A DNA stretch of 64,000 nt from NCBI RefSeq assembly GCF_000807675.2, contig NZ_CP019962.1, positions 806,001 through 870,000 on the forward strand, written 5' to 3'. This DNA comes from Eubacterium limosum (GTDB lineage: Bacteria; Bacillota; Clostridia; Eubacteriales; Eubacteriaceae). The position numbers were made by a program, and so were the translations under genes. Positions 34,508 through 42,854 of this stretch are shown one piece after another. The number at the start of each line of letters is the position of its first letter. The stretch's first letter is position 1. Under the pieces are notes generated by a model that saw only the letters and a list, made by a program, of their open reading frames with translations, was not told where the DNA came from and did no database searches.

Positions 34508-35434
34508 TCAGCCAAAATCCGGATGGTTATCCAGGTCATAAGGCGTTGCCTGATAAACGTAATAATTGAGCCAGTTGAAAAAAAGCAGATTGGAATGGCC
34601 GCGCCAACGTACCACGGGTTTTTTCGCAGGGTCGTCGCCCGGGTAATAGTTATTGGGAACATTGATGGGCTTACCCTGGGAGATATCCCGGTCGTATTCT
34701 TTTTTCAGAGTATCCCAGTCGTATTCGCTGTGGCCGGTGATAAAGATCTGCCGCCCTTCCCTGGCAGTCACAATGTACACGCCCGCGTCGTCGGACATGG
34801 CCATCATGGAGAGTTCTGGTACCTTTTCGATATCCTCGCGCCGTACCTCGGAATGACGGGAGTGGGGCACATAAAAAATATCATCAAAGCCGCGGAAAAG
34901 CGGAATGTATTTTTCCTCAAGATGGTGTTCAAAAACGCCGAAGAGCTTGTGGTCCAGATTGTGCTTGGGCACGCCATAGTGATGGTATAAAGCTGCCTGA
35001 GCGCCCCAGCAGATGTGAAGCGTGGAGTAGACGTGAGTCAGGCTCCAGTCCATGATATCCACCAGCTCATCCCAGTAGTCCACTTCCTCAAAGGGGAGAG
35101 TCTCGATGGGCGCGCCGGTAATGATCAGGCCGTCAAAGTATTCGTAACGTACATCGCTGAAGGTTTTATAGAAGGTATCCAGATGCGTCTGATCTGTATT
35201 TTTGCAGTCATGGGTGTCGGACTGCAAAAGGGTGACATCCACCTGGATAGGGGTGTTGCCCACAAGCCGCAATAGCTGGGTTTCGGTAACGATTTTGGTG
35301 GGCATGAGGTTCATGATAGCGATTTTCAGCGGACGGATATCCTGTGTGGTTGCCCTGTCCTGGTCCATAACAAAGATGTTTTCATTTTCGAGAATCTGAA
35401 AAGCAGGCAGATCGCCTGGAATTTTGATAGGCAT
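34508..35434 (-). CDS. metA: Homoserine O-acyltransferase, predicted acetyl-CoA type
   Basis: The 308-residue protein is a MetA-type homoserine acyltransferase, activating homoserine for sulfhydrylation. The catalytic cysteine is Cys142 in [10 protein letters not shown]. The acyl-donor residue at position 111 is glutamate (GAPIE, against glycine in E. coli MetA); in characterised MetA proteins Glu111 selects acetyl-CoA, so O-acetylhomoserine is the expected product. This fits the O-acetylhomoserine-using MetY encoded two genes upstream. It closes the metY-cysK-metA cluster, which lies in the right order for homocysteine synthesis. Confidence 0.95.
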   Translation of the reverse strand: MPIKIPGDLPAFQILENENIFVMDQDRATTQDIRPLKIAIMNLMPTKIVTETQLLRLVGNTPIQVDVTLLQSDTHDCKNTDQTHLDTFYKTFSDVRYEYFDGLIITGAPIETLPFEEVDYWDELVDIMDWSLTHVYSTLHICWGAQAALYHHYGVPKHNLDHKLFGVFEHHLEEKYIPLFRGFDDIFYVPHSRHSEVRREDIEKVPELSMMAMSDDAGVYIVTAREGRQIFITGHSEYDWDTLKKEYDRDISQGKPINVPNNYYPGDDPAKKPVVRWRGHSNLLFFNWLNYYVYQATPYDLDNHPDFG

Positions 35435-35512
35435 AGAGTCACTTCCTTTTTTAGTTAATGTCGATTAAGGCCAGATTGCTGTGCCTTGCAATCCGGCCTG
35501 CCCGGGTTTTAT

Positions 35513-36439
35513 TTAATTAAAAAGCGGTGTGGATAAGTAGCGTTCTCCTGTGTCGGGCATCAGGACAACAATGTTTTTCCCCGCGTTTTCTGGCCGCCTG
35601 GCAAGTTCTATGGCCGCCCAGGCCGCGGCGCCGGAGGAAATACCGACCAGAAGGCCCTCGGTTTTGGTTAACACACGGGCGTAGGTGTAGGCGTCCTCAT
35701 CCTTGACTGGAATGATCTCGTCGATGATGTCAAGATCCAGCACAGCGGGGACAAAGTTTGCGCCGATCCCCTGGATGGCGTGAAAGCCAGCGGGCTCACC
35801 CTTTAACACCTGTGAGCCCCAGGGCTCCACAGCAATTATCTGCACATCAGGATTTTTTTCCTTTAAACCCTTTCCCACGCCGCCGAGGGTGCCGCCTGTG
35901 CCAACGCCGGCCACAAAGATGTTCACCTTTCCGTCCAGGTCTTCCAGAATTTCCACAGCGGTGGTCTTTTCATGGGCGATGGGGTTGGCGGGATTTTCAA
36001 ACTGCTCCAGAATAATGGAGTTTGGAATTTTCTGGTTAAGCTCTCTGGCCTTGTCGATGGAGCCCTGCATGGCCATATCGCCGTCGGTCAGGACGATTTC
36101 TGCGCCAAAAGCCTTGAGCAGGCTTCTCCGCTCAATGCTCATGGTTTCCGGCATGGTCAGAATGAGGTGATAACCTCTGAGGGTTGCCACCAAAGCCAGG
36201 CCAATGCCTGTATTGCCGCTGGTGGGCTCAATGATCGTGCCACCGGGAGCAAGGAGCCCCTTTTCCTCTGCGTCAAGGATCATGGACAGGGCGATACGGT
36301 CCTTAACACTGCCGCCGGGATTAAAAAATTCCAGCTTGCCGAAAAGGTTAGCCTTCAGCGCCTCCTTTTCCATCAGGTGGTTTAGCTTCAGAAGCGGTGT
36401 GCCGCCGATGAGCTCGGTTAATTCTTCATAGACTTTCAT
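35513..36439 (-). CDS. cysK: Cysteine synthase A (O-acetylserine sulfhydrylase)
   Basis: The 308-residue fold-type II PLP enzyme has the Schiff-base lysine in NPGGSVKDRIA (Lys about 46), the substrate loop PTSGNTGIGLA and the phosphate-binding glycine loop GTGGTLGG. It makes cysteine from O-acetylserine and sulfide in the cytoplasm. No CysE gene is adjacent. It lies 21 nt after metY, so the three sulfur genes are probably one operon. Length and motifs are typical; CysM-like or CBS-like activity is less likely because the sequence is short and lacks extra domains. Confidence 0.95.
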   Translation of the reverse strand: MKVYEELTELIGGTPLLKLNHLMEKEALKANLFGKLEFFNPGGSVKDRIALSMILDAEEKGLLAPGGTIIEPTSGNTGIGLALVATLRGYHLILTMPETMSIERRSLLKAFGAEIVLTDGDMAMQGSIDKARELNQKIPNSIILEQFENPANPIAHEKTTAVEILEDLDGKVNIFVAGVGTGGTLGGVGKGLKEKNPDVQIIAVEPWGSQVLKGEPAGFHAIQGIGANFVPAVLDLDIIDEIIPVKDEDAYTYARVLTKTEGLLVGISSGAAAWAAIELARRPENAGKNIVVLMPDTGERYLSTPLFN

Positions 36440-36460
36440 TTGATTGTACCCTCCCTGTAT

Positions 36461-37747
36461 TTATTGCTGTGAAAGCTTCAGCGCGTCGTCAAGGGCGCCG
36501 ATCAAGTCGTCGGCGTTTTCCAGACCGATGGACACACGGATCATATCCTCTGTAATACCGGCTGCCAGCAGTGCGTCACCGGAAAGCTGCTGGTGGGTCG
36601 TGGTTGCCGGGTGGATAACCAGAGACTTGGCGTCGGCTACGTTGGCAAGGTGGGTGAAAATCTGGATATTATCAATGAACTTACGGGCAGCCTCAATGCC
36701 GCCTTTAATGCCAAAGGTAAAGATGGAGCCTGTGCCGCGGGGAAAATATTTTTCTGCCAGAGCGTGGTATTTGTTGTCTTTTTGGTCAGGATAATTTACC
36801 CAGGTAACCGCTGAGTGGCCGGATAAAAAGTCAATGACTCTGCGGGTGTTTTCCACATGGCGGTCCAGCCGCAGCGAAAGGGTTTCAAGGCCCTGAAGCA
36901 GCAAAAAGGAGTTAAACGGGCTGATGCAGGCGCCGGTATCCCGGAGCATCTGGACGCGGGCCTTCGTGATAAAGGCGGCTTCGCCAGCGTCCCGGGTGTA
37001 GACAATGCCGTGGTAGCTTTCATCAGGCTCTGTGAATTCCGGGAATTTTCCACTGCCTGCCCAGTCAAAGGTACCGCCGTCCACGATGACGCCGCCGATG
37101 GTGGTGCCGTGGCCGCCGATGAACTTGGTGGCAGAGTAAACCACAATGTCTGCGCCGAAATCCAGTGCCCTGAAAAGATAAGGGGTGGCAAAGGTGTTGT
37201 CGATGATCAGCGGGATTTTATGGTCATGGGCGATTTTTGCAACGGCTTCGACATCGACGATGTTAATGCTGGGATTGCCCAGGGATTCGATGTAAATGGC
37301 CTTGGTGTTTTCATTGATCGCGGCTTCAAAGTTCGCTGGATCGTCCGGGTCCACAAAGGTGGTCTTGATGCCAAATTTTGGCAGAGTCGCGTCAAACAGG
37401 TTGAAGGTGCCGCCGTAAAGGGTAGAGGCAGCGACGATTTCGTCACCGGCCTGGGCGATGGTCATCATTGTCAGGGTGATGGCCGCTGAGCCAGAAGCTA
37501 CCGCCAGAGCGCCGACTCCGCCTTCAAGGGCGGCCATGCGCTTTTCCAGTACGTCAGAGGTTGGGTTCATGATACGGGTGTAGATATTGCCGTTTTCCTT
37601 TAATCCAAAGAGGTTTTCTGCGTGTTCGGTGCTGTCAAAGGCGTAGGAAGTGGTCTGGTAGATGGGCACTGCCACAGAATGGGTTACAGGGTCCGGGGTT
37701 TGTCCGGCGTGAAGCTGGAGGGTTTCAAATTTCAAGTTTTTATCCAT
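36461..37747 (-). CDS. metY: O-acetylhomoserine sulfhydrylase
   Basis: The 428-residue protein is a Cys/Met-metabolism PLP enzyme of the MetY type: the PLP lysine is in [11 protein letters not shown] (about residue 208), and the length and the [16 protein letters not shown] start are typical of O-acetylhomoserine aminocarboxypropyltransferase rather than cystathionine synthases (about 380-400). It would form homocysteine directly from O-acetylhomoserine and sulfide. GGAGA lies before the ATG. It is the first gene of the cluster, behind a near-consensus promoter with a short leader and no SAM riboswitch. Confidence 0.94.
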   Translation of the reverse strand: MDKNLKFETLQLHAGQTPDPVTHSVAVPIYQTTSYAFDSTEHAENLFGLKENGNIYTRIMNPTSDVLEKRMAALEGGVGALAVASGSAAITLTMMTIAQAGDEIVAASTLYGGTFNLFDATLPKFGIKTTFVDPDDPANFEAAINENTKAIYIESLGNPSINIVDVEAVAKIAHDHKIPLIIDNTFATPYLFRALDFGADIVVYSATKFIGGHGTTIGGVIVDGGTFDWAGSGKFPEFTEPDESYHGIVYTRDAGEAAFITKARVQMLRDTGACISPFNSFLLLQGLETLSLRLDRHVENTRRVIDFLSGHSAVTWVNYPDQKDNKYHALAEKYFPRGTGSIFTFGIKGGIEAARKFIDNIQIFTHLANVADAKSLVIHPATTTHQQLSGDALLAAGITEDMIRVSIGLENADDLIGALDDALKLSQQ

Positions 37748-37799
37748 GATTTATCTCCTTAATGCATGAAAACATATTAATTTAATAAGAATTATATGT

Positions 37800-37828
37800 A
37801 ATATACCATTATTCCATATGCTTGTCAA
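37800..37828 (-). promoter_or_regulatory. Promoter of metY-cysK-metA
   Basis: On the minus strand TTGACA (37828-37823) and TATATT (37805-37800) are 17 bases apart. The leader is only about 50 nt, too short for a SAM riboswitch or T-box. Confidence 0.75.
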
Positions 37829-37840
37829 TGCAAATAATGC

Positions 37841-37869
37841 TTTACGGGCTTTTAAAAGTGCTGTATAAT
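37841..37869 (+). promoter_or_regulatory. Promoter of dgt
   Basis: TTTACG (37841-37846) and TATAAT (37864-37869) are 17 bases apart, about 107 bases before the dgt ATG. Confidence 0.6.
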
Positions 37870-37926
37870 AAAATTTAAGGAAGCATTTGGACCTGAGGAA
37901 TCCATTTGTGGAAGAAAGCCCGACGG

Positions 37927-37947
37927 AAAGCCCGGAGGGCTTTTTTT
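37927..37947 (+). terminator. Terminator hairpin in the dgt leader
   Basis: AAAGCCC-GGA-GGGCTTTTTTT lies between the dgt promoter and its start codon. An upstream AAGCCCG can compete for the GGGC arm. It may attenuate dgt or release a short leader RNA. Confidence 0.6.
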
Positions 37948-37975
37948 AGAATTTACGGAAAGAAGGTGACAGGAA

Positions 37976-39238
37976 ATGATCAATACACAGGGGCGTCTGG
38001 CCAGGGTGGCAACGGTTCCGGAGTCGGAAAAGTGGAATGCCGCCACCGCCAGACAGCATACGCTGTACCAGAAGGAGGGCGATATCCGCACACCCTTTGG
38101 AAGAGACTTTACGCGGATACTCCACAGTACAGCCTACAGGCGTCTCAAGCATAAAACCCAGGTGTTCTTCTCGCCTGGGAATGACCACATCAGCACTCGG
38201 ATCGAGCATGTAAACTACGTGGAATCTGTAGCGTCCACCATCTGTGAGTACATGGGGCTTAACGTAGAGCTGGCAAGAGCCATCGCCATCGGCCATGATC
38301 TGGGTCATCCGCCCTTTGGCCATCACGGTGAAAAAGTGCTCAATGACATTGTCCGGGATGAGAAGCTGTGGAGCGGCCAGAATGGTCAGTATTACTGGCA
38401 TGAAAAAAACGGGCTGCACTTTGTGGATAATATTGAGCTGCTGGAAGGGCCGGACCGGAAAAAATATAATCTTGATTTGACCTACGGTGTGCGAGATGGT
38501 ATTATTTCCCACTGCGGCGAGGTCAGCGAGGCCGCCCTGTACCCAAGAGAAGAAGCCATTGACCTGTCAACTTTTAAACGCGTCAACCAGTTTTCGCCCT
38601 TTACCTGGGAGGGCTGTGTGGTCAAGCTGGCCGACAAAATATCCTATCTGGGCCGCGACATCGAGGACGCACAAACGCTGGATATTTTGAGTGACGGCCA
38701 GCTGGAGATACTTGATGGTATCGTGGCAGAGTATTTTGAAAAGCAGGGACAGTCCAGAGGAAATGTCAACAACACCACCGTTATTCACCTTTTGATCCTG
38801 GACCTTGGAAAAAACAGCTCTGTTGCGAATGGACTGCGCTTTTCTGACGAGGGCTTTGAAGTCTTGAAAAACATCCAGGATTTTAATGTAAAGAATATCT
38901 ACCATCACGAACGGCTAAACGGCTATAAAGACTATGGTGAGCTAATCATACACCGGGTATACGATGCGCTGAAGGAGCTCTATAATAAAGGCGAGATCAC
39001 AGAGAAACTTCCCTATTTTCAAAAACAATTCCCCCTGTTAACCACCAACTTTCTGGACTGGATCAGCGACTACTGGAATCAAACCGATCGGCGGACAGAA
39101 GACTACCGGCTGCAAAATCGGATCATCTACCACATTCCTGAAGAACCTCTGGATTTCTACCGGGCCATTATCGATTATATCTCTGGTATGACGGACCAGT
39201 TTATCGAAAAGATCTATCAGGAGCTCATCCGGTTTTAA
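37976..39238 (+). CDS. dgt: dGTP triphosphohydrolase family protein (HD domain)
   Basis: The 420-residue protein has the HD phosphohydrolase signature: RIEHVNYVESVA (first His), then GHDLGHPPFGHHGE with the HD pair near residue 103, and TPFGRDFTRILHSTAYRRLKHKTQVF near the N-terminus, typical of deoxyguanosinetriphosphate triphosphohydrolases. It hydrolyses dGTP (or other dNTPs) to the nucleoside and triphosphate. GAAGGTGACAGG precedes the ATG. It is transcribed alone, divergently from metY. Confidence 0.93.
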   Translation: MINTQGRLARVATVPESEKWNAATARQHTLYQKEGDIRTPFGRDFTRILHSTAYRRLKHKTQVFFSPGNDHISTRIEHVNYVESVASTICEYMGLNVELARAIAIGHDLGHPPFGHHGEKVLNDIVRDEKLWSGQNGQYYWHEKNGLHFVDNIELLEGPDRKKYNLDLTYGVRDGIISHCGEVSEAALYPREEAIDLSTFKRVNQFSPFTWEGCVVKLADKISYLGRDIEDAQTLDILSDGQLEILDGIVAEYFEKQGQSRGNVNNTTVIHLLILDLGKNSSVANGLRFSDEGFEVLKNIQDFNVKNIYHHERLNGYKDYGELIIHRVYDALKELYNKGEITEKLPYFQKQFPLLTTNFLDWISDYWNQTDRRTEDYRLQNRIIYHIPEEPLDFYRAIIDYISGMTDQFIEKIYQELIRF

Positions 39239-39275
39239 CAGGAAGTTCTGAGCAATATATTTTTACAAAAACGCG

Positions 39276-39304
39276 TTGACAACTCGCGGAAACAGGTCTA
39301 TAAT
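39276..39304 (+). promoter_or_regulatory. Promoter of the aromatic biosynthesis operon
   Basis: TTGACA (39276-39281) and TATAAT (39299-39304) match consensus exactly, with a 17-base spacer. Confidence 0.85.
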
Positions 39305-39342
39305 GAAAAACAACTTAAAAAACTAAGTAAAGGAAAAACGTC

Positions 39343-39465
39343 ATGAAGGATTTAAGAATGAGCTTAAATGCATACTTTTACTTTAGCCAGGGCTATTATT
39401 ATGGTGCTGGTTACTTTGCGTGCATGAAATTAAGTTCACCTGAGAGTCGTTTTGCGGTGTCATAG
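39343..39465 (+). CDS. Tyr/Phe-rich leader peptide of an attenuator
   Basis: A 40-codon ORF with AAAGGA upstream starts 39 nt after the -10 box. Ten of its residues are aromatic: Tyr at 11, 13, 18, 19, 20 and 24, Phe at 12, 14, 25 and 37, including the runs AYFYF and GYYYGAGYF. A terminator follows 45 nt after the stop, then DAHP synthase. This is the classical architecture of a ribosome-mediated attenuator sensing charged tRNA-Tyr and tRNA-Phe. The peptide itself probably has no further function. A clear antiterminator stem could not be fixed by eye. Confidence 0.85.
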   Translation: MKDLRMSLNAYFYFSQGYYYGAGYFACMKLSSPESRFAVS

Positions 39466-39508
39466 AGGCATTGTAAATTTTCCAATACTGAAGAAAAATC
39501 AGTTTATT

Positions 39509-39540
39509 AAGGGAGACTCGGTGAGTCTCCCTTTTCTTTT
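39509..39540 (+). terminator. Attenuator terminator before DAHP synthase
   Basis: GGGAGACTC (39511-39519) and GAGTCTCCC (39523-39531) form a perfect stem with a three-base loop, followed by TTTTCTTTT. It lies 67 bases before the DAHP synthase ATG. Confidence 0.9.
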
Positions 39541-39607
39541 GTCCTAAAATGCCTGCAAGTGCACATGCAGGCCGTGAATTTAAATAAAAACCTAAGGAGA
39601 AATACAA

Positions 39608-40618
39608 ATGATTGTTGTCGTAAAACCAGGAACACCGGAAGAAGAAGTACAGAAACTGGCCGCTGCCATTGAGAGACAGGGATTAAAGATCCATTACTCT
39701 CAAGGGGTGGATCATACAATTTTAGGCTTAATTGGCGAAACTCAGACCATTGACGTCCATAAGCTGCGTTCAAATCACATTGTTGAAAAGGTCATGCGGG
39801 TACAGGAGCCTTACAAAAAAGCAAACCGTGCTTTCCATCCAGATGATTCAATCATTGATGTTCAGGGAAACCTCATCGGTGAGGGCCATGTTTCCGTTAT
39901 CGCAGGCCCTTGCTCGGTGGAAAGTGAGGAACAGATCATTGAAATTGCCAGGGATGTCAAAGCATCTGGCGCTAAATTTTTGAGAGGCGGCGCTTTCAAA
40001 CCCAGAACATCCCCTTACTCATTCCAGGGAATGGGCGCAGACGGTCTGGAGCTGCTGCTTTTGGCTAAAAAGGAAACCGGGCTGCCTATTGTTACTGAGC
40101 TGATGGACATGTCTCAGCTGCCGCTTTTCGATGAGGTAGACATTATTCAGGTTGGCGCCCGTAATATGCAGAATTTCACCATGCTCAAGGAGCTTGGTAA
40201 AATTGATAAGCCAATTTTGCTGAAACGCGGCCTGTCCGCTACCATGCGGGAATTCCTTATGTCAGCGGAATACATCATGGCAGGCGGCAATGAACAGGTT
40301 ATTCTCTGTGAGCGCGGTATCCGCACCTTTGAAAACGCGACCCGCAATACCCTTGACCTGAGCTGTATTCCACTGCTCAAGAAAAAGAGCCATTTACCAG
40401 TGATCATTGATCCAAGCCATGCGACAGGGATCAACTGGATGGTGGAATCCATGTCAAAGGCCGCCATTGCCGCCGGTGCGGACGGTGTCATGATTGAAGT
40501 GCACAATAAGCCTGAAGAAGCATTGTGTGACGGGGATCAGGCCATTACGCCGGATGCGTTTGATAAAATTATGGCGACACTCAAAAAATACGCGGAATTT
40601 GAGGGAAAGGTTCTTTAG
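39608..40618 (+). CDS. aroF: 3-deoxy-7-phosphoheptulonate synthase (DAHP synthase, type I-beta)
   Basis: The 336-residue protein has a ferredoxin-like N-terminal regulatory domain (about residues 1-70) and the barrel of the I-beta class, with IAGPCSVES, GAFKPRTSPYSFQG, GARNMQNFTML and IDPSHATG. It condenses phosphoenolpyruvate and erythrose 4-phosphate in the first step of the shikimate pathway. The N-terminal domain is the known site of feedback control in this class. The leader peptide upstream points to control by tyrosine and phenylalanine. tyrA follows after one base. Confidence 0.95.
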   Translation: MIVVVKPGTPEEEVQKLAAAIERQGLKIHYSQGVDHTILGLIGETQTIDVHKLRSNHIVEKVMRVQEPYKKANRAFHPDDSIIDVQGNLIGEGHVSVIAGPCSVESEEQIIEIARDVKASGAKFLRGGAFKPRTSPYSFQGMGADGLELLLLAKKETGLPIVTELMDMSQLPLFDEVDIIQVGARNMQNFTMLKELGKIDKPILLKRGLSATMREFLMSAEYIMAGGNEQVILCERGIRTFENATRNTLDLSCIPLLKKKSHLPVIIDPSHATGINWMVESMSKAAIAAGADGVMIEVHNKPEEALCDGDQAITPDAFDKIMATLKKYAEFEGKVL

Positions 40619-40619
40619 G

Positions 40620-41522
40620 ATGGAGACATTAAAAGGAAAAACCGTCAGCTTTATCGGTCTGGGACTCATGGGCGGCGCACTGGCCATGGGCATCCGAAAG
40701 CAAGGGCCGGATAAGATCTGTGCCTTTGACATTAATGAAGAAGTCCTGGAGGACGCCCTGAGGAAAGAGGTTATCGACTGGGGTGTCAGCGAACCGGAAG
40801 GGATCCGCCAGATTCTGGGAGTATCTGATCTGGTGGTGATTTGTCTTTATCCACAGCTTGCGCTGGATTTTATTTTGGAATATATGGAGGACTTCAAAGA
40901 GAACGCTGTTATCACTGATATTACCGGCGTTAAAAAGCTGCTGGTCGATCATCTCAAGGGAGTACTTCGGGAGGATCTGGATTTGATTCTGGGCCACCCG
41001 ATGGCCGGCAGCGAAAAAGAAGGCTTCGGCAATGCAGATGATGCCATTTTTAAGGAGCGCAATTATATTTTAGTTCCTCAGCCGGAAAACAAACCGGAAA
41101 ATTTATCCTTTATCAAGGAGATTATCCGCAATCTGGGCTTTGTGAATATTGTAGAAACCACCGCAGAAGTCCACGACCAGAAGATCGCCTTTACTTCGCA
41201 GCTCTGCCACGTTATCGCCAGTGCCCTGGTAGACAGTGAGGATGACCTCCACATCACGGATTATGAAGGCGGCAGCTTCGGAGATCTCACACGCATTGCC
41301 ATGATCAATGCAGGCATGTGGACAGAGCTGTTTATCTGCAATAAGGAAGCACTGGTAGATCAGATTGAAAAGTTTGAAAAAAGTATGGACACCATGAAAA
41401 AAATGATCCAGGCTGAGGATAGTGACGGACTCACAGAAATTTTAAGCAATGTTCGGAAGAAAAGAATTACCATGGAAGTGGACCGTCAGAATAAAACATC
41501 GGCGAAAACACAAAAAGCTTAA
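40620..41522 (+). CDS. tyrA: Prephenate dehydrogenase
   Basis: The 300-residue protein starts with an NAD-binding Rossmann motif GLGLMGGALAMGI (residues about 13-25) and contains GHPMAGSEKEGFGNA, holding the catalytic histidine of prephenate dehydrogenases. It converts prephenate to 4-hydroxyphenylpyruvate for tyrosine. It has no C-terminal ACT domain. The ATG lies one base after the aroF stop, with GAGGGAAAGG inside the aroF end as ribosome binding site. The adjacent leader with Tyr codons fits its pathway. Confidence 0.93.
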   Translation: METLKGKTVSFIGLGLMGGALAMGIRKQGPDKICAFDINEEVLEDALRKEVIDWGVSEPEGIRQILGVSDLVVICLYPQLALDFILEYMEDFKENAVITDITGVKKLLVDHLKGVLREDLDLILGHPMAGSEKEGFGNADDAIFKERNYILVPQPENKPENLSFIKEIIRNLGFVNIVETTAEVHDQKIAFTSQLCHVIASALVDSEDDLHITDYEGGSFGDLTRIAMINAGMWTELFICNKEALVDQIEKFEKSMDTMKKMIQAEDSDGLTEILSNVRKKRITMEVDRQNKTSAKTQKA

Positions 41523-41615
41523 AACTTTCTGAAGGGAAATTTGCACAAAGTGAGAGCGAAAACGAGTATCATTATCGTGAAAACTGTTACAAAAAAGGTG
41601 CAACGCATTTCACTA

Positions 41616-41643
41616 TTGACTTATTTTCAAAAGGTTGTATACT
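41616..41643 (+). promoter_or_regulatory. Promoter of the C-rich small RNA
   Basis: TTGACT (41616-41621) and TATACT (41638-41643) are 16 bases apart. The predicted start is near 41650. The stretch 41523-41615 shows no other feature. Confidence 0.7.
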
Positions 41644-41648
41644 ATAGA

Positions 41649-41820
41649 CAAATAAACAAATACCAATTGAAACTCCCCTGTTTCAAGCGGTGAAGATTTG
41701 TTTATTGAGCTGTGAGTAGTGAGGCTCGCAGCGGAATAAAATCATATATTACCCCCCCCTCTCCCCTATAGAGAAGCCCTCGAGACAACGTCCCCCCTTA
41801 TGCGTTGCGAGGGTTTTTCT
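41649..41820 (+). ncRNA. Putative C-rich regulatory small RNA, about 170 nt
   Basis: Between a promoter and a terminator lies a non-coding, highly structured stretch. Hairpin 1 pairs 41649-41661 with 41696-41707 and carries an inner GAAAC-TCCCCT-GTTTC loop. Hairpin 2 pairs GCTGTGAG (41709-41716) with CTCGCAGC (41725-41732). An open stretch follows with eight C in a row and CTCTCCCC (41752-41766). The terminator loop is again C-rich (TCCCCCCTT). Three exposed C-rich segments resemble the anti-Shine-Dalgarno loops of known Firmicute sRNAs, so base pairing with GGAGG/GGGG ribosome binding sites is inferred. Confidence 0.6.
41777..41818 (+). terminator. Terminator of the C-rich small RNA
   Basis: CCCTCG (41777-41782) with CGAGGG (41808-41813) and CAACG with CGTTG form a two-part stem with an AGA bulge and a C-rich loop, followed by TTTTT. 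Confidence 0.8.
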
Positions 41821-41919
41821 CTTTTTTGAATTTATTCTGGAATTTTGGAAATAAATCATTTTAAGGACTTTCATAATGACATTTGTTCGATTATAATAAA
41901 CCAGAAGGAAGTGATAAAA

Positions 41920-42690
41920 ATGTTAGCAGACAGCCACGCGCATTTAGATGACGAGCGCTTTGAAAATGAAGTGGATACGATTATCGAAAACGCCCGAAAT
42001 GCCGGTATTGGTTTTATTTTAAACCCCGGCACCGAGGAGGGCACCAGCACCCGCGCCGTAGAACTGAGCCAGACCTACGATATTGTTTATGCCGGTGTCG
42101 GGTTTCATCCCTCTGACTGCGTGTCGTTTGATAAAAATAAACACCCGAAGATGATCAGGAAGTGGTGTGAACTGGATAAAGTACTGGCCATTGGAGAGAT
42201 TGGCCTGGATTATTATTATGACGACGGCGCCCCGAGAGATTTGCAGAAGAAGGTTTTTGAGGAACAGATCGATCTGGCAAATGAACTGAAAAAGCCCATC
42301 ATCGTTCACGACCGCGATGCTCATGGTGATTCTATGGATATGGTAAAATCCTGTCTTGATCCCAATGTCGGCGGGGTATTTCACAGCTATAGCGGAAGTG
42401 TTGAGATGGCCAAAATTTTGCTTGATTTTGGGCTCTATCTCTCCATCGGCGGCCCCCTGACCTTTAAAAATTCCAGAAAAGCTCCCGATGTGGTTAAGTA
42501 TATGCCGATGGACCGGCTTCTCATCGAAACCGACAGCCCTTACCTTACCCCAGTCCCCTACCGGGGAAAACGCAACGAGCCCGCCTATGTCCGTTTTGTG
42601 GCCGAAAAGGTTGCGGAGATTAAGGAGATTACAGTGGAAGAGGTGCAGGAAACAACGTTTGAGAATTGTCGGAGATTGTTTGGCGTTTAA
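41920..42690 (+). CDS. tatD: TatD-family metal-dependent DNase
   Basis: The 256-residue protein shows the TatD motifs in order: DSHAHLDD at the start, GIGFILNPGTEE, VGFHPSD, IGEIGLDYYYD, PIIVHDRDAHGD, FHSYSGS and the end motif ETDSPYLTPVPYRGKRNEP. These supply the His, Glu and Asp metal ligands of a TIM-barrel hydrolase; TatD proteins act as DNases or D-aminoacyl-tRNA deacylases. GAAGGAAG lies before the ATG at 41920; an upstream extension without ribosome binding site was rejected. It is a single gene ended by a terminator. Confidence 0.93.
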   Translation: MLADSHAHLDDERFENEVDTIIENARNAGIGFILNPGTEEGTSTRAVELSQTYDIVYAGVGFHPSDCVSFDKNKHPKMIRKWCELDKVLAIGEIGLDYYYDDGAPRDLQKKVFEEQIDLANELKKPIIVHDRDAHGDSMDMVKSCLDPNVGGVFHSYSGSVEMAKILLDFGLYLSIGGPLTFKNSRKAPDVVKYMPMDRLLIETDSPYLTPVPYRGKRNEPAYVRFVAEKVAEIKEITVEEVQETTFENCRRLFGV

Positions 42691-42705
42691 TATTGTGAGG
42701 AGTAT

Positions 42706-42732
42706 AAGGAACCGCTAGTCGGTTCTTTTTTT
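42706..42732 (+). terminator. Terminator after tatD
   Basis: GGAACCG and CGGTTC pair around CTAGT, followed by seven T. Confidence 0.85.
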
Positions 42733-42733
42733 A

Positions 42734-42762
42734 TTTACTTTCAACTGTAAACGTGATACAAT
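42734..42762 (+). promoter_or_regulatory. Putative promoter of the cas leader
   Basis: TTTACT (42734-42739) and TACAAT (42757-42762) are 17 bases apart, and TG at 42754-42755 makes an extended -10. The transcript would start near 42769, 25 bases before the orphan repeat. Confidence 0.55.
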
Positions 42763-42793
42763 CTAAGTGAAATCTAACTTTTCTGAAATGTTT

Positions 42794-42823
42794 TTTGAAG
42801 ATTAACATGGGATGTTTATTGAG
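42794..42823 (+). repeat. Orphan degenerate CRISPR repeat upstream of cas6
   Basis: 23 of 30 positions match the array repeat, including TTGAAGATTAACATG without a gap. The central ACAT-GGG-ATGT keeps the short hairpin (ACAT-GAG-ATGT in the array) that Cas6 probably recognises, while the last eight bases, the expected crRNA 5' handle ATTTAAAT, are diverged to TTATTGAG. It stands alone, about 9 kb from the array, in the leader of the cas operon. Confidence 0.85.
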
Positions 42824-42854
42824 ACCACAATAACAAAAGCCTGGAAAGGAAAAG

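Noticed and set aside
37748-37822. SAM riboswitch or T-box upstream of metY
   Set aside because: The leader from the promoter to the ATG is about 50 nt and shows none of the conserved elements.
41649-41820. 6S RNA
   Set aside because: The 5' and 3' ends do not pair into a long rod with a central bubble; separate hairpins and a terminator are seen instead.
42824-42853. Complementarity of a pseudo-spacer after the orphan repeat to the cas promoter
   Set aside because: Only a six-base match (ATTGTG near 42693) was found, too short and not in a promoter.
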